Part shown: positions 6,768 through 8,483 of the stretch, in pieces
Layout of the letters: every line of letters begins with the position of its first letter
How positions within the stretch are numbered: the first letter of the stretch is position 1
Source of the DNA: an uncultured Saprospiraceae bacterium
GTDB taxonomy: Bacteria; Bacteroidota; Bacteroidia; Chitinophagales; Saprospiraceae
Assembly (NCBI GenBank): GCA_937959095.1
Contig: CALGLY010000852.1
Coordinates: 1 to 8,483 of the forward strand
DNA: 8,483 nucleotides
Direction of reading: 5' to 3'
Made by a program: the position numbers and the translations under genes
The notes under the pieces: model-generated
Database searches by the model: none
Told to the model about the DNA's origin: nothing
Seen by the model: the letters and a program-made list of their open reading frames with translations, nothing else

Positions 6768-8483
6768 CTAATTCATCTTCGCTAATTGCTCCAAACTTGC
6801 TTTTAAGTTTTTGATGCGTTCTTCCCCATCCGCCATTTTCTTACGCTCATTATCGACTACGGCAGCAGGCGCATTATTCACGAAACGTTCATTGCTTAGC
6901 TTTTTACCAACTTTAGCAACAAAACCTTCTTGGTAGGCTAATTCTTCGGTCAAGCGTTTACGTTCTGCCTCTACATCAATAGTTAGATGAACTTCTAGGA
7001 AGTACTTTTCAGTAGCTGAAATGAAGGAAATGCTGCTTGCTACATCCTCCTCGCTGGTTTCGTTCAGCGTGCTTAGATTTGCCATTTTAGCAATCATATC
7101 CTTCAAGCCATTCAAGCTAAATAAATCGCTTGCACCTTCTCCTTTCTGGACAAAAAGTTGTAATGCTTCCTTCTGCGAAATGCCTTTACTATTGCGGATT
7201 TCACGTACTTTAGTCGTCACATCCTTCGCTTTTTCCACGCGCTGAACCAAGGCAGTATCATAGGCTTTTGCCGTAGGATAGGTACTCACTACGCAATCTT
7301 CTCCTGCCTTTCGTTCCTTCAGTTGATGCCAAATTTCTTCGGTTACAAACGGCATAAACGGATGCAAAACCGTCATGAATTGCTCGAATAAGGCAATAGT
7401 TTTATCTAGCGTCGTTTTATCAATCGCCTCGCCATAAGCAGGCTTTATCATCTCTAAATACCAAGAGCAGAAGTCGCCCCAAATGAAGTTGTATAGATCC
7501 TTTAAAGCCTCTGAAAGACGGTAATCTTTCATGCTTTTCTCCAAGCCTTCTAGCGTTTGTTGTAGTTTATTTTCTAGCCAAAGTACCGCCAATTCGTTGA
7601 TGGCATCTGGCTTGCTATCTTTCACTTCCCAACCACGAACTAGGCGTAGTGCCTGCCACATCTTATTACAAAACTTACTTCCTTGTTCGCAACGTTGGCT
7701 TTCATTCAGCACTTGTTTTGTCTTAGAATCAATAGGCGCGTCGAAAATAATATCGTTCCCTGCTGCTGCTGCTGCCATCATCCCGAAACGAACGCCATCT
7801 GCACCATAATTGTCAATGAGCGACAAGGCATCAGGTGAATTTCCGAGTGATTTACTCATCTTTCTGCGCTTTTCATCCCGTACCATTCCTGTGAAATACA
7901 CATCACGGAAAGGCATAGGAGGATGCGCTTTGCCGAGTAATTCAGGTGCAAATTCATAACCAGCAATCACCATACGAGCTACCCAGAAAAACATAATATC
8001 CCAACCCGTCACCAAAGTATTAGTAGGGTAGTAGTACTCCAATTCTTTCTTCGACTCAAAACCATCGAATACTGAAAGTGGCCATAACCAAGACGAAAAC
8101 CACGTATCTACTACGTCTTCATCGCGCTTTAGGTCGCTTAGTTTTAGTTTTGGATTTTTAAAATGTTTGCGCGCTTGTTCGAGTGCTTCTTCTACCGTTT
8201 CTGCTACAAAAGCTTCGTCTTCATAGTACCAAGCAGGAATTTGTTGCCCCCACCAAAGTTGGCGCGAAATACACCAATCACGGACATTATCTTCTTTGAG
8301 CCAACTATTATACATATTCCAGAAGTGCGGCGGATGGAAATTAACTTCCCCACTATCTACGGCACGGAGGGCATTGGCTGCGAAATCTTTCATATTCAAA
8401 AACCACTGCTTACTCAGGCGGGGTTCTACGACCGCACCTGTTCGCTCCGAGCGTCCAATACTAGTGCGATAATCTTCCAAGTC
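6768..8483 (-). CDS. valS: Valyl-tRNA synthetase, N-terminus cut by window edge
   Basis: Class I aminoacyl-tRNA synthetase that charges tRNA-Val with valine in the cytoplasm. The 571 visible residues are the C-terminal two-thirds; full-length enzymes run to about 870-950 residues, so the HIGH motif and most of the CP1 editing domain lie beyond the right edge. Counting from the first visible residue, in order: the end of CP1 (RTGAVVEPRLSKQWF, about 14-28), RDWCISRQLWWGQQIP (about 68-83), DTWFSSWLWP (126-135), and the KMSKS ATP-binding loop in DEKRRKMSKSLGNS (208-212). An anticodon-binding helical domain follows (about 300-450) with HPFMPFVTEEIWHQL. A charged C-terminal coiled coil (about 504-568), typical of ValRS, contacts tRNA. 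The stop is TAG at 6768. A TTG at 8480 opens a frame, but codons continue upstream into the edge, so it is not the true start. No key residue is missing in the visible part. Confidence 0.96.
   Translation of the reverse strand, partial: DLEDYRTSIGRSERTGAVVEPRLSKQWFLNMKDFAANALRAVDSGEVNFHPPHFWNMYNSWLKEDNVRDWCISRQLWWGQQIPAWYYEDEAFVAETVEEALEQARKHFKNPKLKLSDLKRDEDVVDTWFSSWLWPLSVFDGFESKKELEYYYPTNTLVTGWDIMFFWVARMVIAGYEFAPELLGKAHPPMPFRDVYFTGMVRDEKRRKMSKSLGNSPDALSLIDNYGADGVRFGMMAAAAAGNDIIFDAPIDSKTKQVLNESQRCEQGSKFCNKMWQALRLVRGWEVKDSKPDAINELAVLWLENKLQQTLEGLEKSMKDYRLSEALKDLYNFIWGDFCSWYLEMIKPAYGEAIDKTTLDKTIALFEQFMTVLHPFMPFVTEEIWHQLKERKAGEDCVVSTYPTAKAYDTALVQRVEKAKDVTTKVREIRNSKGISQKEALQLFVQKGEGASDLFSLNGLKDMIAKMANLSTLNETSEEDVASSISFISATEKYFLEVHLTIDVEAERKRLTEELAYQEGFVAKVGKKLSNERFVNNAPAAVVDNERKKMADGEERIKNLKASLEQLAKMN

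Noticed and set aside
5915..7809. Plus-strand open frames inside the porin and valS regions (5915-6118, 7021-7245, 7531-7809)
   Set aside because: Antisense shadows of clearly recognisable genes with no domain or start-site support.
8478..8480. TTG as a start codon for a 570-residue protein
   Set aside because: The frame continues to the window edge and the visible part is only the later two-thirds of ValRS, so the true start is outside.

Overview
The window looks like a chromosomal segment of a member of the Bacteroidota. It is AT-rich. It encodes a Porin_10-type outer-membrane protein and a very large secreted CARDB-repeat protein, and neither gene has a recognisable Shine-Dalgarno, as is common in that phylum. 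I would not go below phylum level. All three genes lie on the minus strand, so the gene order in the direction of transcription runs from high to low coordinates: valS, then a putative porin, then the CARDB-repeat protein.

Region by region: 8483-6768 is the C-terminal two-thirds of valyl-tRNA synthetase, whose N-terminus lies beyond the right edge. Positions 6767-6615 form a short intergenic region dense in inverted repeats: a 19-bp AT-rich hairpin, a GC-rich REP-like palindrome, and a third arm able to pair with the first hairpin. Positions 6614-4596 are a complete 672-residue outer-membrane beta-barrel protein. Positions 4595-3959 are a 637-bp stretch with no convincing gene, containing several short hairpins and possibly a scrap of a decayed reading frame. 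Positions 3958-1 are the 5' part of a giant secreted protein: a signal peptide followed by ten complete CARDB-type immunoglobulin-like units of 122-131 residues and the first residues of an eleventh. This frame stays open to the left edge, so the C-terminus is not visible.

The three genes do not form an obvious pathway. ValS is housekeeping. The porin and the repeat protein are both cell-envelope or secreted products, but the 637-bp gap argues against a tight operon. The most notable items are the disulfide-ready repeat ladder, with one conserved Cys pair in each of ten units and a mosaic pattern of similarity between units, and the nested, mutually exclusive inverted repeats between valS and the porin gene. 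I see no mobile-element gene, CRISPR array, tRNA or rRNA. I do not claim a new multi-gene system here.
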